A stretch of 64,000 bases of DNA from Synechococcus sp. CC9902 (lineage in GTDB: Bacteria > Cyanobacteriota > Cyanobacteriia > PCC-6307 > Cyanobiaceae), in NCBI RefSeq assembly GCF_000012505.1, contig NC_007513.1, positions 2,170,001 through 2,234,000 on the forward strand, written 5' to 3'. The translations under genes were made by a program, and so were the position numbers. Shown here piece after piece: positions 43,539-52,413 of this stretch. Below the pieces are notes generated by a model. It ran no database searches. It saw only the letters and a list, made by a program, of their open reading frames with translations, and had not been told where the DNA came from. The number at the start of each line of letters is the position of its first letter. The first letter of the stretch is position 1.

Positions 43539-45458
43539 TTATTTGGTTTCGGTGAATTCCGCATCGATCACGTCGTCAGCGGCGTTTCCGCCACCAGCAG
43601 CAGCATTGGCACCAGCTGCGGCGTCGCCTTCAGGCGCTGCACCGCCGGCTTGGGCGCCGTCTTGTTGGTAGACCGACGCACCCACGGTGTAGAGCTCCTG
43701 CTGCAATTCCTCCAGCAGAGTCTTCATCGCGTCGTAATCCTCTGCTTCGACAGCGTCCTTGAGCTTGATGCGCTTCTCTTCCACCTTTGCCTTGGCATCG
43801 GCATCAACCTTGTCGCCCAGTTCGCCCATCTGCTTTTCAGCCTGATAGACGAGGGTTTCGGCCTGATTCTTCAGGTCGATCTTTTCACGCTTCTCCTTGT
43901 CAGCGCTGGCGTTGGTCTCGGCGTCCTTCACCATCTTGTCGACCTCAGAATCCGACAGGGTCGAAGCACCGGTGATCGAGATGGACTGCTCCTTGCCGCT
44001 GCCCTTGTCCTTGGCAGTAACGCTCAGGATTCCATTGGCATCGATATCGAACGTCACTTCAATTTGAGGAACACCCCGAGGAGCAGGGGGAATGCCATCG
44101 AGCCGGAAGGTTCCGAGAGACTTGTTATCCGATGCCATTTCGCGCTCACCCTGGAGCACGTGAATTTCCACGTTCGTCTGACCGTCTACAGCCGTGGAAT
44201 AGGTCTCCGACTTCTTGGTGGGAACAGTGGTGTTGCGGGTGATCATCTTGGTCATCACACCGCCCAGGGTCTCCACACCCAAGGACAACGGCGTGACATC
44301 CAGGAGAAGAATGTCCTTCACCTCTCCGGCAAGAACGCCCCCCTGAATCGCAGCACCAACAGCCACCACCTCGTCAGGGTTGACCGTTTGGTTCGGATCT
44401 TTACTCGTGGTGCGCTTAACCAGTTCAAGGACGGCTGGGATGCGGGTGGAGCCACCCACCATCACGATCTCGTCGAGTTCACCTGAAGACAATTTCGCGT
44501 CTTTCAGAGCCTGCTCCACGGGAACCCGGCAGCGGTCGATCAGATTCGATGCCAATTCCTCGAATTTGGCCCGCGTCAAAGTGAGATCGAGGTGCTTTGG
44601 CCCCTCAGGGGTCGCCGTAATAAACGGCAAATTGATCTCGCTTTGGGTGGCATTGGAGAGCTCGATCTTGGCTTTTTCAGCGGCTTCAGTCAGTCGCTGC
44701 AGAGCTTGCTTGTCCTGGCGCAGATCGATACCTTCGTTCGATTTGAACGTTGCAGCCAAGTGATCAACGATCACTTTGTCGAAATCATCACCACCGAGGT
44801 GGGTGTCACCGGAGGTGGACAGAACTTCGAAAACACCATCGCCAACCTCCAAAACAGAGACATCGAATGTGCCGCCGCCGAGGTCAAAAACCAGAATTCG
44901 TTCGTTGCTCTTTTTATCGAGGCCGTAGGCCAAAGCCGCCGCTGTGGGCTCGTTGATGATGCGAAGCACCTCAAGGCCAGCGATCTTTCCAGCATCCTTC
45001 GTCGCCTGGCGCTGTGAGTCGTTGAAGTACGCAGGAACTGTGATTACCGCTTGGGTGACGCTCTCTCCCAAATACTTGCCTGCATCTTCCGCCAACTTGC
45101 GCAACACCTGAGCAGACACCTCTTCCGGGGCAAACTGCTTGTCCAACACAGGACATTTCACTTTCACGTTCGAGCCGGATTTTTCGACTCCGTAACTCAC
45201 TTCTTTCTGTTCCTCGCTCACCTCATCAACCCGACGGCCGATGAAGCGCTTGACCGAATAAAACGTGTTAGCCGGATTCATCACCGCCTGGCGTTTGGCG
45301 ATTTGGCCAACCAGTTGGTCTTGGTTCTTGGTGTATGCAACAACGGAGGGCGTTGTGCGGAAGCCCTCGGCGTTGGCGATAACGGTGGGCTTACCACCCT
45401 CCATCACAGAAACGCAGCTGTTCGTGGTGCCAAGGTCAATGCCGACAACTTTGCCCAT
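43539..45458 (-). CDS. dnaK: Molecular chaperone DnaK (Hsp70)
   Basis: 639 residues. ATPase domain [39 protein letters not shown] and [15 protein letters not shown]; substrate domain with [20 protein letters not shown]-terminal lid and a Gly/Ala-rich tail ending [12 protein letters not shown], the usual EEVD-like bacterial end. This is a canonical housekeeping-type cyanobacterial DnaK; marine Synechococcus usually carry several paralogues. No grpE or dnaJ adjoins it. Divergent from aroE. Confidence 0.97.
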   Translation of the reverse strand: MGKVVGIDLGTTNSCVSVMEGGKPTVIANAEGFRTTPSVVAYTKNQDQLVGQIAKRQAVMNPANTFYSVKRFIGRRVDEVSEEQKEVSYGVEKSGSNVKVKCPVLDKQFAPEEVSAQVLRKLAEDAGKYLGESVTQAVITVPAYFNDSQRQATKDAGKIAGLEVLRIINEPTAAALAYGLDKKSNERILVFDLGGGTFDVSVLEVGDGVFEVLSTSGDTHLGGDDFDKVIVDHLAATFKSNEGIDLRQDKQALQRLTEAAEKAKIELSNATQSEINLPFITATPEGPKHLDLTLTRAKFEELASNLIDRCRVPVEQALKDAKLSSGELDEIVMVGGSTRIPAVLELVKRTTSKDPNQTVNPDEVVAVGAAIQGGVLAGEVKDILLLDVTPLSLGVETLGGVMTKMITRNTTVPTKKSETYSTAVDGQTNVEIHVLQGEREMASDNKSLGTFRLDGIPPAPRGVPQIEVTFDIDANGILSVTAKDKGSGKEQSISITGASTLSDSEVDKMVKDAETNASADKEKREKIDLKNQAETLVYQAEKQMGELGDKVDADAKAKVEEKRIKLKDAVEAEDYDAMKTLLEELQQELYTVGASVYQQDGAQAGGAAPEGDAAAGANAAAGGGNAADDVIDAEFTETK

Positions 45459-45571
45459 CGGTGCCCTTCCCTAAAAAGTGATCTGTATGGCGTCATCCTC
45501 ATCAGGAGACCCCATGAGAGGCGAGGTGGGGTTCCCGAACAGGCAGGCTGGAGAAGCGATCCGGCGACCCG

Positions 45572-46441
45572 ATGATCAACGGCGATACAGGCCTAGTAGG
45601 ACTGCTTGGCAACCCTGTGCGGCACTCCCTATCGCCGGCTATGCACAACGCCGCACTCCAGGCCTTGCAACTGAATTGGAGCTACCTCGCCCTCCCCTGC
45701 GCAAGCGAAAATCTCAAGGAAGTCCTTCAAGGTCTGCGGGCCGTGAATTGCCGCGGCCTCAACGTGACCATTCCGCACAAACAAGATGTGGCCGAGCTGT
45801 GCCAGGAGCTCAGCCCCCTCGCAAAACGGCTTGGCGCCGTAAACACCCTGATCCCACTCGACTCCGGCGGCTGGCACGGCACCAACACCGATGTGGAAGG
45901 TTTCCTAACCCCGTTGGGTGAACAATCCAGTTGGCAGAATTGCCATGGGGCGATCATCGGCTGCGGTGGCTCCGCCCGTGCGATTGCAGCAGGACTACAG
46001 AGCCTGAGACTGTCCTCCATCACGGTGATTGGTCGCCGCCAAGAGGCCCTCGATGCATTCATTGCAGATCTTCAACGCAAAGACGCACCACTCACCGCGT
46101 GTCTTCAGTCCTCCCCAGACCTTGCTTCGCTCATGAAGCGGGCAGATTTAGTGGTGAACACCACCCCCGTCGGCATGGCACAACATGGGGATGCCCAAGC
46201 CTTCCCCCTTGGTGAAGCGATCTGGAGCCACTTGCAAGAATCCGCAATGCTCTACGACTTGGTCTACACACCGCGCCCCACTGCTTGGCTTCGTTGGGGA
46301 CAATCCCGAGGCCACCGATGCATCGATGGGCTGGAAATGCTGGTGCAGCAAGGTGCTGCATCACTTCGCCTGTGGAGTGATCGCAACGATGTTCCAGTCG
46401 AGACCATGCGACGTGCTGCCGAAGCTGCCCTGAACCCCTAG
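45572..46441 (+). CDS. aroE: Shikimate dehydrogenase
   Basis: Reduces 3-dehydroshikimate with NADPH. GLLGNPVRHSLSPAMHNAAL, LNVTIPHKQDVA (catalytic Lys in PHK), GAVNTL, GTNTDVEGF (catalytic Asp), GCGGSARAIAAGL and the NADP-clamp NRR equivalent VIGRRQEAL, and DGLEMLVQQGAASLRLW. 289 residues, normal. Followed by tic20 after 29 bases, same strand. Confidence 0.96.
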   Translation: MINGDTGLVGLLGNPVRHSLSPAMHNAALQALQLNWSYLALPCASENLKEVLQGLRAVNCRGLNVTIPHKQDVAELCQELSPLAKRLGAVNTLIPLDSGGWHGTNTDVEGFLTPLGEQSSWQNCHGAIIGCGGSARAIAAGLQSLRLSSITVIGRRQEALDAFIADLQRKDAPLTACLQSSPDLASLMKRADLVVNTTPVGMAQHGDAQAFPLGEAIWSHLQESAMLYDLVYTPRPTAWLRWGQSRGHRCIDGLEMLVQQGAASLRLWSDRNDVPVETMRRAAEAALNP

Positions 46442-46470
46442 CTAGCGTCGGATGAATTCATTGATCGATC

Positions 46471-46947
46471 TTGGAGATACCCCTCTGGCAGCGATGCGTC
46501 GCCCCATTGATCTACCTGCTGCCGTGGGGTGATGCAGTGCCATTCGGCCTTGGCATGGATGGGCTCTTCAACCAAATTCCGCTCTTGCGATTGCTGATCG
46601 TTCCTGCGATTCCGTTTATTCAGTTGCAACGGGTTGTGCCGTTTGGCGGTCTGTTGCTCTTTTTCGTCTTGTTTCTGGGTGTTGTTCGCAATCCCAACGT
46701 GCCTTACTTCCTGCGTTTCAACGCTCTCCAAGCTCTACTCACCGACATCGTGGTGATAGTTCTGAGCTTCGCCTTCAGCATTTTATTAAGGCCCATTGGT
46801 GGAGACACTTTGCTTGTGGGAACCCTCTCCAGCACAGTCGTCATTGCAGTCCTGGCCATCTTGGTGTTCGCGATCGTCGAATGCCTTCGGGGGCGTGAGC
46901 CCGATTTGCCAGGGCTCAGCCAAGCCGTGCGCATGCAGCTCTATTGA
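46471..46947 (+). CDS. Tic20-family membrane protein
   Basis: 158 residues with four hydrophobic segments. The segment VPYFLRFNALQALLTDIVV is the family signature; LPWGDAVPFGLGMDGLFNQIPLL precedes it. Chloroplast Tic20 is a protein import channel; the cyanobacterial ancestor has no firmly shown function. TTG start at 46471. Between aroE and rpsF on the same strand. Confidence 0.85.
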   Translation: MEIPLWQRCVAPLIYLLPWGDAVPFGLGMDGLFNQIPLLRLLIVPAIPFIQLQRVVPFGGLLLFFVLFLGVVRNPNVPYFLRFNALQALLTDIVVIVLSFAFSILLRPIGGDTLLVGTLSSTVVIAVLAILVFAIVECLRGREPDLPGLSQAVRMQLY

Positions 46948-46991
46948 GGAAAGTCCTTGCGCACGCGAGGAGATAAGGTGATGGATTCGTC

Positions 46992-47007
46992 GCTCACTTC
47001 GGTGAGC
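46992..47007 (+). promoter_or_regulatory. UUCG-capped hairpin in the rpsF leader
   Basis: GCTCAC-TTCG-GTGAGC, a perfect six-base stem with the very stable C(UUCG)G loop, ending 25 bases before the rpsF ATG. Ribosomal protein S6 mRNAs are known to carry S6:S18-binding leaders; whether this hairpin is one is open. Confidence 0.5.
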
Positions 47008-47032
47008 CTGAAGTCCCCAGTCGGCACAGCCC

Positions 47033-47413
47033 ATGACGCTCGATCCGTATTACGAGACCATGTACATCCTTCGTCCGGACATCCCGGAGGAGGAAGTTGA
47101 AAGCCACGTCACCAAATACCGCGACATGATCGTGGAAGCGGGTGCCGAGGTTCTCGACAACCAGATGCGAGGCAAGCGACGACTCGCTTATCCGATCGCT
47201 AAGCACAAGGAAGGCATCTACGTCCAACTCAGCCATAACGGCGATGGGCAGCAGGTTGAGGTGCTGGAAAAAGCAATGCGGATTAGCGAAGACGTGATTC
47301 GCTACCTCACCGTGAAGCAAGAGGGTCCTTTACCTGCTCCTCGGGTGGTTCCCGGTACAGAAGCTCCTGAACCAGCCCAGGCAGCAGAAACCCCAGAACC
47401 AGAAGCCTCCTGA
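47033..47413 (+). CDS. rpsF: 30S ribosomal protein S6
   Basis: 126 residues. [16 protein letters not shown] and the [18 protein letters not shown] and [10 protein letters not shown] blocks are S6. The C terminus is an extended acidic Pro/Ala/Glu tail ([20 protein letters not shown]) typical of marine picocyanobacterial S6. It lies after tic20, not beside rpsR or ssb. A UUCG hairpin precedes the start. Confidence 0.97.
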   Translation: MTLDPYYETMYILRPDIPEEEVESHVTKYRDMIVEAGAEVLDNQMRGKRRLAYPIAKHKEGIYVQLSHNGDGQQVEVLEKAMRISEDVIRYLTVKQEGPLPAPRVVPGTEAPEPAQAAETPEPEAS

Positions 47414-47454
47414 GCGCAGTTGTTGAGTCCATGGACGGGCGATAACGTCCGTTC

Positions 47455-47802
47455 ATGGATCCGACCCACTCCGAACCACAGGTACCAGAACAACAGTGGT
47501 TGGAGCCTCCCATTCCAACCAAAAACGACAAGTTTCTGGAGCAACGCATCGAAGAGCTCGAGCAGCAAGTTGCTGCTTACGACGCCTTGCTCAATGAATT
47601 ACCCGACTTGTTTGAACGCAAGTTCCAAGAACGTCTGGCACCCATTTTGGAGCGATACCAGCTGCTCTTAGAACAACAAAAGACGAGCACCCCAGAGGCT
47701 GATACTCCCTTACTGCAATCCACAAAATCCCCAGACAACGTGGTGCGTTTCCCAGGGATCAATCTGATGTCTTTTCTGAAATCCCGTCAGCGCTCAGCGT
47801 GA
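47455..47802 (+). CDS. Conserved hypothetical coiled-coil protein (115 aa)
   Basis: Begins [19 protein letters not shown], with a Pro-rich start, then a long helical coiled coil rich in Gln/Glu/Leu ([27 protein letters not shown], in parts, to [12 protein letters not shown]), and a conserved-looking end [18 protein letters not shown]. No membrane segment. It follows rpsF by 41 bases on the same strand and its last 9 bases overlap convergent argG. Function unknown; structural or ribosome/cell-division-associated roles cannot be told apart. Confidence 0.7.
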   Translation: MDPTHSEPQVPEQQWLEPPIPTKNDKFLEQRIEELEQQVAAYDALLNELPDLFERKFQERLAPILERYQLLLEQQKTSTPEADTPLLQSTKSPDNVVRFPGINLMSFLKSRQRSA

Positions 47803-49008
47803 CGAACGTTTCGATGCTGCCCAAAGACGAATCGGCAATCCCCAGACATAAATGAATCCCTCTGCAGCCCGATGATCAAATTGATCTTCACTGCCGTAGG
47901 AGGCCATTTCAGGCACGTACAAGCTGCTATCGCTGGAACCTCGACCAATCACGGTTGCGTTGCCTTTATGCAGCCTTAAACGCACAACGCCATTGACATG
48001 CTCTTGCGTGCGATCCATGAAGCCATCCAAGGCCTCTTTAAGAGGGCCAAACCAAAGACCCTGATACACCAAATCGGACCACTGCATCTCCAGTTGGCGT
48101 TTGCTGCGAAGAACATCCGCCGCGAGGGTGAGACTCTCGAGTTCTTGGTGCGCCTGGATTAACAACAACAGACCCGGGGTTTCGTAGATCTCCCTTGATT
48201 TAATTCCCACCACACGGTTCTCAATCATGTCGAGACGACCAATCCCGTGGGTCCCGGCCAAACGATTGGCCTCACGAATCATGGCGACAGGATCCAAGCT
48301 CTGGCCATTGATGGCGACGGGATTACCGCTTTCAAACCTGATCTCGATCTCCTCAAATGCATCAGGTGCATCCGTAATCGAGCGGGTCATCGCGAACACC
48401 TCTTCCGGAGGCGCCACCATCGGATCTTCCAGAGGACCCGCCTCAATACTGCGCCCCAACAAATTCAAATCAATCGAGTAAGGCGATTTTTTGCTCACCG
48501 GCGATGGCATGCCAAAACGCTCGCCATAGGCGATCGTTTCTTCTCGGCTCATTCCCCATTCCCTCGCGGGAGTTAACACTTTGAGGTCTGGAGCTAGGGA
48601 GGCGATCGCCACATCGAAACGCACCTGGTCGTTGCCTTTTCCTGTACAGCCATGGGCTACGGCGTCAGCACCCACCTCGCGGGCAACCTCCACCAGTCGT
48701 TTGGCAATCAAAGGGCGAGCCAAAGCAGTGGATAAGGGATAACGACCTTCGTAAAGGGCATTCGCTCGAATCGCTGGGAACGCGAAGTCTTCGATGAAAG
48801 GCTGAATGAGATCTCCGACAAGAGACTGACTAGCCCCAGCGTCAAGAGCCTTCTGACGAATGGGCTCTAATTCATCCCCTTGGCCCAGATCCGCCGCAAA
48901 GGTAATGACCTCTTCCACTCCCCATTCCTGCTTGAGGTAAGGAATGCAGACGCTGGTATCAACCCCACCGGAGTAGGCGAGCACAACCTTTTTCGCGCGG
49001 CCCATCAA
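47794..49008 (-). CDS. argG: Argininosuccinate synthase
   Basis: ATP-dependent joining of citrulline and aspartate in arginine synthesis. [20 protein letters not shown] with the P-loop-like SGGx[34 protein letters not shown] and [15 protein letters not shown] are diagnostic. 404 residues; ATG 49008 or 49005. The small membrane protein gene lies 8 bases upstream on the same strand and is probably in the same transcript. Confidence 0.97.
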   Translation of the reverse strand: MMGRAKKVVLAYSGGVDTSVCIPYLKQEWGVEEVITFAADLGQGDELEPIRQKALDAGASQSLVGDLIQPFIEDFAFPAIRANALYEGRYPLSTALARPLIAKRLVEVAREVGADAVAHGCTGKGNDQVRFDVAIASLAPDLKVLTPAREWGMSREETIAYGERFGMPSPVSKKSPYSIDLNLLGRSIEAGPLEDPMVAPPEEVFAMTRSITDAPDAFEEIEIRFESGNPVAINGQSLDPVAMIREANRLAGTHGIGRLDMIENRVVGIKSREIYETPGLLLLIQAHQELESLTLAADVLRSKRQLEMQWSDLVYQGLWFGPLKEALDGFMDRTQEHVNGVVRLRLHKGNATVIGRGSSDSSLYVPEMASYGSEDQFDHRAAEGFIYVWGLPIRLWAASKRSSR

Positions 49009-49016
49009 CGGCTCTC

Positions 49017-49238
49017 CTAATCAAACGTCTTTGATTCTCGCGTCCCGTCGTCCACCCCAGATGCAGTCGCCAACACAATCCATACCCCTAGAAAAATTGA
49101 TGGCAAGAAAACGATCAACAGAACCAGCGCTGACGGCGCCTGCAGGGGGAGGGGCCGAAGCTCTCCCCATAAACGAAGCCCCCCGCTGATCAACAACGCG
49201 ATGCCCCAGACCAACCCGATCAGCATTGGTTTCGGCAT
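49017..49238 (-). CDS. Small two-helix membrane protein upstream of argG (73 aa)
   Basis: Begins [20 protein letters not shown], with a first helix (about 5-22) and a second ([20 protein letters not shown], about 38-57), and a polar tail ending RESKTFD. Two transmembrane segments predicted. No family recognised. It ends 8 bases before argG, and is divergent from the DUF3134 gene. Membrane role unknown. Confidence 0.65.
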   Translation of the reverse strand: MPKPMLIGLVWGIALLISGGLRLWGELRPLPLQAPSALVLLIVFLPSIFLGVWIVLATASGVDDGTRESKTFD

Positions 49239-49298
49239 TGGGGAAGCAAAATTGAAGATGTTCTATGATGATTGATTGGTTTCGAGTTCAGGTCGCGC

Positions 49299-49568
49299 AT
49301 GGGTGCTCTGGTTGATACAAACGCGTTAGACAACGTCAACCCATCCCTCACCCGTTACGGACGGAAAGACCCAGCACCGGTCTTGCCCTTGCGTGAAGAA
49401 CCAGATTTGTTGTCTTGGTTGGAAACCAGTGGACGTCTCGTCGCAGACGAGGAATCTGGCTCGCCTGAAGTAAGCACCGTGGAGGAAGAAGAACTCTCGG
49501 CATTGATGGGAGAAAAAGAGGATTACAACAATGCCGACGAACAAAACGAAGAGCAGTGGGAGTCCTGA
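49299..49568 (+). CDS. DUF3134 protein
   Basis: 89 residues from ATG 49299. The segment SLTRYGRKDPAPVLPLREEP followed by DLLSWLETSGRL is the DUF3134 signature, found in cyanobacteria only; the rest is a very acidic tail (EEEELSALMGEKEDYNNADE). Cytoplasmic, unknown function. It precedes mraY by 71 bases on the same strand. The open frame begins at 49272 with a TTG, but ATG is favoured. Confidence 0.85.
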   Translation: MGALVDTNALDNVNPSLTRYGRKDPAPVLPLREEPDLLSWLETSGRLVADEESGSPEVSTVEEEELSALMGEKEDYNNADEQNEEQWES

Positions 49569-49639
49569 CGCACTACCGAAGCTGCAATTAAGTCAGTTAA
49601 GGCAACTGCTTTAGGGTCCAAGAACCAAGCGATAAACCC

Positions 49640-50746
49640 GTGACAACCACGGAGACGACTGCTCAACCCTGGTGGGGGAAAGGTTCTGTCAGTGCAACCC
49701 TGCTCATCCTGTTTGTCTTCGCTGCAAGTCTTGCTGCGGATAAGTGGGTCAGTAATTCTCAACTCACGCTGCCCCTGCTGCTAGCAGCGGTGGTTTCGAT
49801 GGCCGTAGCTGGGTTGGGGATTCCCCGTCTCAAAGCTCTGAAAATGGGGCAGGTGATTCGAGAAGAGGGGCCCAGCGGGCATCAAAGTAAATCGGGTACG
49901 CCAACAATGGGCGGCCTCTTGGTGGTTCCCGTTGGGGTGATTCTTGGCAGCTGGATCACGCGGGAACCGGAAGCCTCACAACAGCTCCTGGCAGTTTCGG
50001 GTGTAACCCTGGCTTACATGCTGATCGGTGGATTTGACGATTGGCGCAGCCTCACACGAAGAACCAATACCGGTCTCACTCCACGGGGCAAGTTATTACT
50101 GCAAACAACAGCAGCCTTCGTTTTTCTAGCGATCGCCGCCTGGCAAGGATGGATTAACAGCAGTGTGGCGTTGCCATTCGGCCAAAGCCTGCCCCTGGGC
50201 TTGTTGATCTGGCCCCTGGGCTTATTTGTCTTTCTCGCGGAAAGCAACGCCACCAATCTCACCGATGGCCTGGATGGCTTGGCATCTGGCTGCGGGGCAC
50301 TCGTCTTCACTGGGCTAGCGCTTCAACTGATGTTGCGCGGCAACCATGGCGACCCTGCCCTCGCTGGCTATTGCATGACGATGGCCGGCACTTGGCTGGG
50401 GTTTTTGGTGTTTAACCGCCACCCAGCGCGTGTCTTTATGGGCGACACAGGTTCCCTCGCGATGGGTGCTGCCCTCACCGCAATCGCCCTACTGTCCAAC
50501 AGCCTTTGGCCACTACTTGTGATGGGGGGCGTCTTCCTAGCGGAATCGTTGTCCGTCATCATTCAGGTCTGGGTGTTCAAAGCCACCAAAGGAGCGGATG
50601 GGCAAGGACGCCGGGTCTTTCGCATGGCCCCGCTACATCACCACTTCGAACTTGGCGGCACAAGCGAACGCACTCTGGTGCCATGCTTCTGGACGGCCAC
50701 TGCCGCTCTCGTAGTGCTAGGGCTGTTATTGCGACCCTTTGGCTGA
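49640..50746 (+). CDS. mraY: Phospho-N-acetylmuramoyl-pentapeptide-transferase
   Basis: Makes lipid I for peptidoglycan. 368 residues, ten helices. [28 protein letters not shown] and [11 protein letters not shown] are the catalytic loops (Asp of DGLDGL and GDTGS), and [14 protein letters not shown] is the HHH substrate loop. GTG start 49640. Leads an operon with two miniproteins. Confidence 0.97.
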
Positions 50747-50751
50747 ACTGG

Positions 50752-51000
50752 ATGACCTATTTCACCTGGCGGGAATCCGGTCTCACCGCCGAATGCTCCA
50801 GCCTTGAGGCCATGGCGTCACGTTTCGAAGAATCAGCCAGCCTGATGCGCAGGATGGCCAATGAAGGGTTTCAAGTGGAACGCCACGGCAAGCAACAACG
50901 CATTACTCATCCTGACCCCTCCGTTTTTGAAGCATGGGGATTTATCAGTGAAGAATCTCCTGTTCGACAACTCACTCTGATTCCGGATCTCAAAAACTAA
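50752..51000 (+). CDS. Small conserved hypothetical protein after mraY (82 aa)
   Basis: ATG 50752, five bases after the mraY stop. Soluble, charged: MTYFTWRESGLTAECSSLEA, SLMRRMANEGFQVERHGKQQRITHPDPSVFEAWGFISEESP, ending LIPDLKN. A compact alpha/beta pattern of a single small domain, no motif known to me. Its TAA overlaps the ATG of the next miniprotein (TAATG). Coupled expression with mraY suggests an envelope link but proves none. Confidence 0.65.
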   Translation: MTYFTWRESGLTAECSSLEAMASRFEESASLMRRMANEGFQVERHGKQQRITHPDPSVFEAWGFISEESPVRQLTLIPDLKN

Positions 51001-51167
51001 TGGAGAGCTTGCTCACGAAAACGGCCGAGCTGCTCTCCAGTGCAGCGTCAGACCCTGATCGCGTTTTGAAATGGGTGCTGATCTACTTCGGGATCTCATC
51101 CTTAGGGTTCGTTGCTGTTTGGCTAATCGGATCAATCCGTGATGCTCAACGATCAGGATCCAACTGA
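51000..51167 (+). CDS. Single-helix miniprotein in mraY operon (55 aa)
   Basis: ATG 51000 shares its A with the TAA of the 82-residue gene. MESLLTKTAELLSSAASD, then a hydrophobic run VLIYFGISSLGFVAVWLIGS (about residues 26-45) and a short polar tail RDAQRSGSN, so one transmembrane helix. No family recognised. Its position and coupling are clear; whether it is conserved is not known. Confidence 0.6.
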   Translation: MESLLTKTAELLSSAASDPDRVLKWVLIYFGISSLGFVAVWLIGSIRDAQRSGSN

Positions 51168-51234
51168 TTCACTCCATCAACAACGGAGGAGCTGTATTGA
51201 TGAATGATGGGGATGTGTGTTGCTCCAACCCCCG

Positions 51235-52413
51235 ATGACTGCGTTTCCTCGGACCGTAATGCTCCTCGGCAGTGGCGAACTGGGCAAAGAGGTGGCGATC
51301 GCTGCCCAAAGACTTGGCTGCAGAGTTATCGCCTGTGATCGGTACGCCAATGCACCGGCCATGCAGGTTGCCGACACGGCAGAAGTGTTCCAAATGACCG
51401 ATGCCACGGCTCTCAAGGAGGTGGTTCAACGCCATCGGCCCGATGTGGTGATTCCGGAAATTGAGGCCCTCGCTGTTGAAGCACTCGCGGAACTAGAGCA
51501 AGACGGCATCACGGTGATTCCCACAGCGCGTGCCACGGCATTCACGATGAACCGTGATCAAATCCGCGATCTGGCTTCTGGAGAGTTGGGCCTACACACA
51601 GCTCGCTTTGCCTATGCCTCAAATGCCGCAGAACTGAAAAAGGTTGCAGCACCCTTGGGCTGGCCTGTTGTGGTTAAGCCTGTGATGAGCTCCTCTGGCA
51701 AAGGCCAGAGCGTTGTTCAAACCCCAGAGCAGCTGGATCAAGCCTGGGAGGCAGCAATGGCCAATGCCCGTGGCACATCGAACCAAGTGATTGTGGAGGA
51801 ATTTCTTGAATTTGATCTTGAAATCACCCTGCTCACCATTCGGCAACGCAACGGCGAAACGCTCTTTTGTCCGCCGATTGGCCATGAACAAGAACGGGGG
51901 GATTACCAGTGCAGCTGGCAACCAGCACAGATGTCTGATGCCCAGCTCCAACAGGCCCAAACCATGGCCCGCACGGTGACCGACAACCTCGGGGGAGCAG
52001 GATTATTTGGCGTTGAATTCTTCCTCTGCGGCAACGAGGTGATCTTTTCAGAATTGTCACCAAGGCCCCACGACACGGGTTTGGTGACCTTGATCAGCCA
52101 AAACCTCAGCGAATTTGAACTGCACCTCCGGGCAGTGCTCAATTTGCCGATTCCTCAGCTAACGACAGCACCCGCAGCAGCGAGCCGCGTGATCTTGGCC
52201 GACCGTGAACTCAAAACAGTGGCGTACGAAGGCCTGGAACAAGCTTTGCGTGAAGCGGGAACACAGGTGCTGCTTTTTGGTAAACCCAATGCACGTCCAA
52301 ACCGTCGGATGGGGGTTGCACTCGCACGTGGGGAAGATCTCAGCGAAGTACGGGCCAAAGCGGATCGCGCAGCAGCCTGTATTCAGGTTTTAGACGGCTC
52401 AGCGCGTCGATAA
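51235..52413 (+). CDS. purT: Formate-dependent phosphoribosylglycinamide formyltransferase 2
   Basis: ATP-grasp enzyme that formylates GAR with free formate and ATP in purine synthesis. VMLLGSGELGKEVAIAAQRLG, VVVKPVMSSSGKGQSVV, and SELSPRPHDTGLVTLISQNL are signature blocks. 392 residues from ATG 51235 (MTAFPRTVML). Formate could come from PurU, encoded 10 kb upstream. Ends overlap convergent sps by 15 bases. Confidence 0.96.
   Translation: MTAFPRTVMLLGSGELGKEVAIAAQRLGCRVIACDRYANAPAMQVADTAEVFQMTDATALKEVVQRHRPDVVIPEIEALAVEALAELEQDGITVIPTARATAFTMNRDQIRDLASGELGLHTARFAYASNAAELKKVAAPLGWPVVVKPVMSSSGKGQSVVQTPEQLDQAWEAAMANARGTSNQVIVEEFLEFDLEITLLTIRQRNGETLFCPPIGHEQERGDYQCSWQPAQMSDAQLQQAQTMARTVTDNLGGAGLFGVEFFLCGNEVIFSELSPRPHDTGLVTLISQNLSEFELHLRAVLNLPIPQLTTAPAAASRVILADRELKTVAYEGLEQALREAGTQVLLFGKPNARPNRRMGVALARGEDLSEVRAKADRAAACIQVLDGSARR

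Noticed and set aside
43650-44486. 278-codon open frame on the plus strand across dnaK
   Set aside because: Lies fully inside dnaK in the antisense direction; its open state follows from dnaK codon use, and the translation shows no motif.
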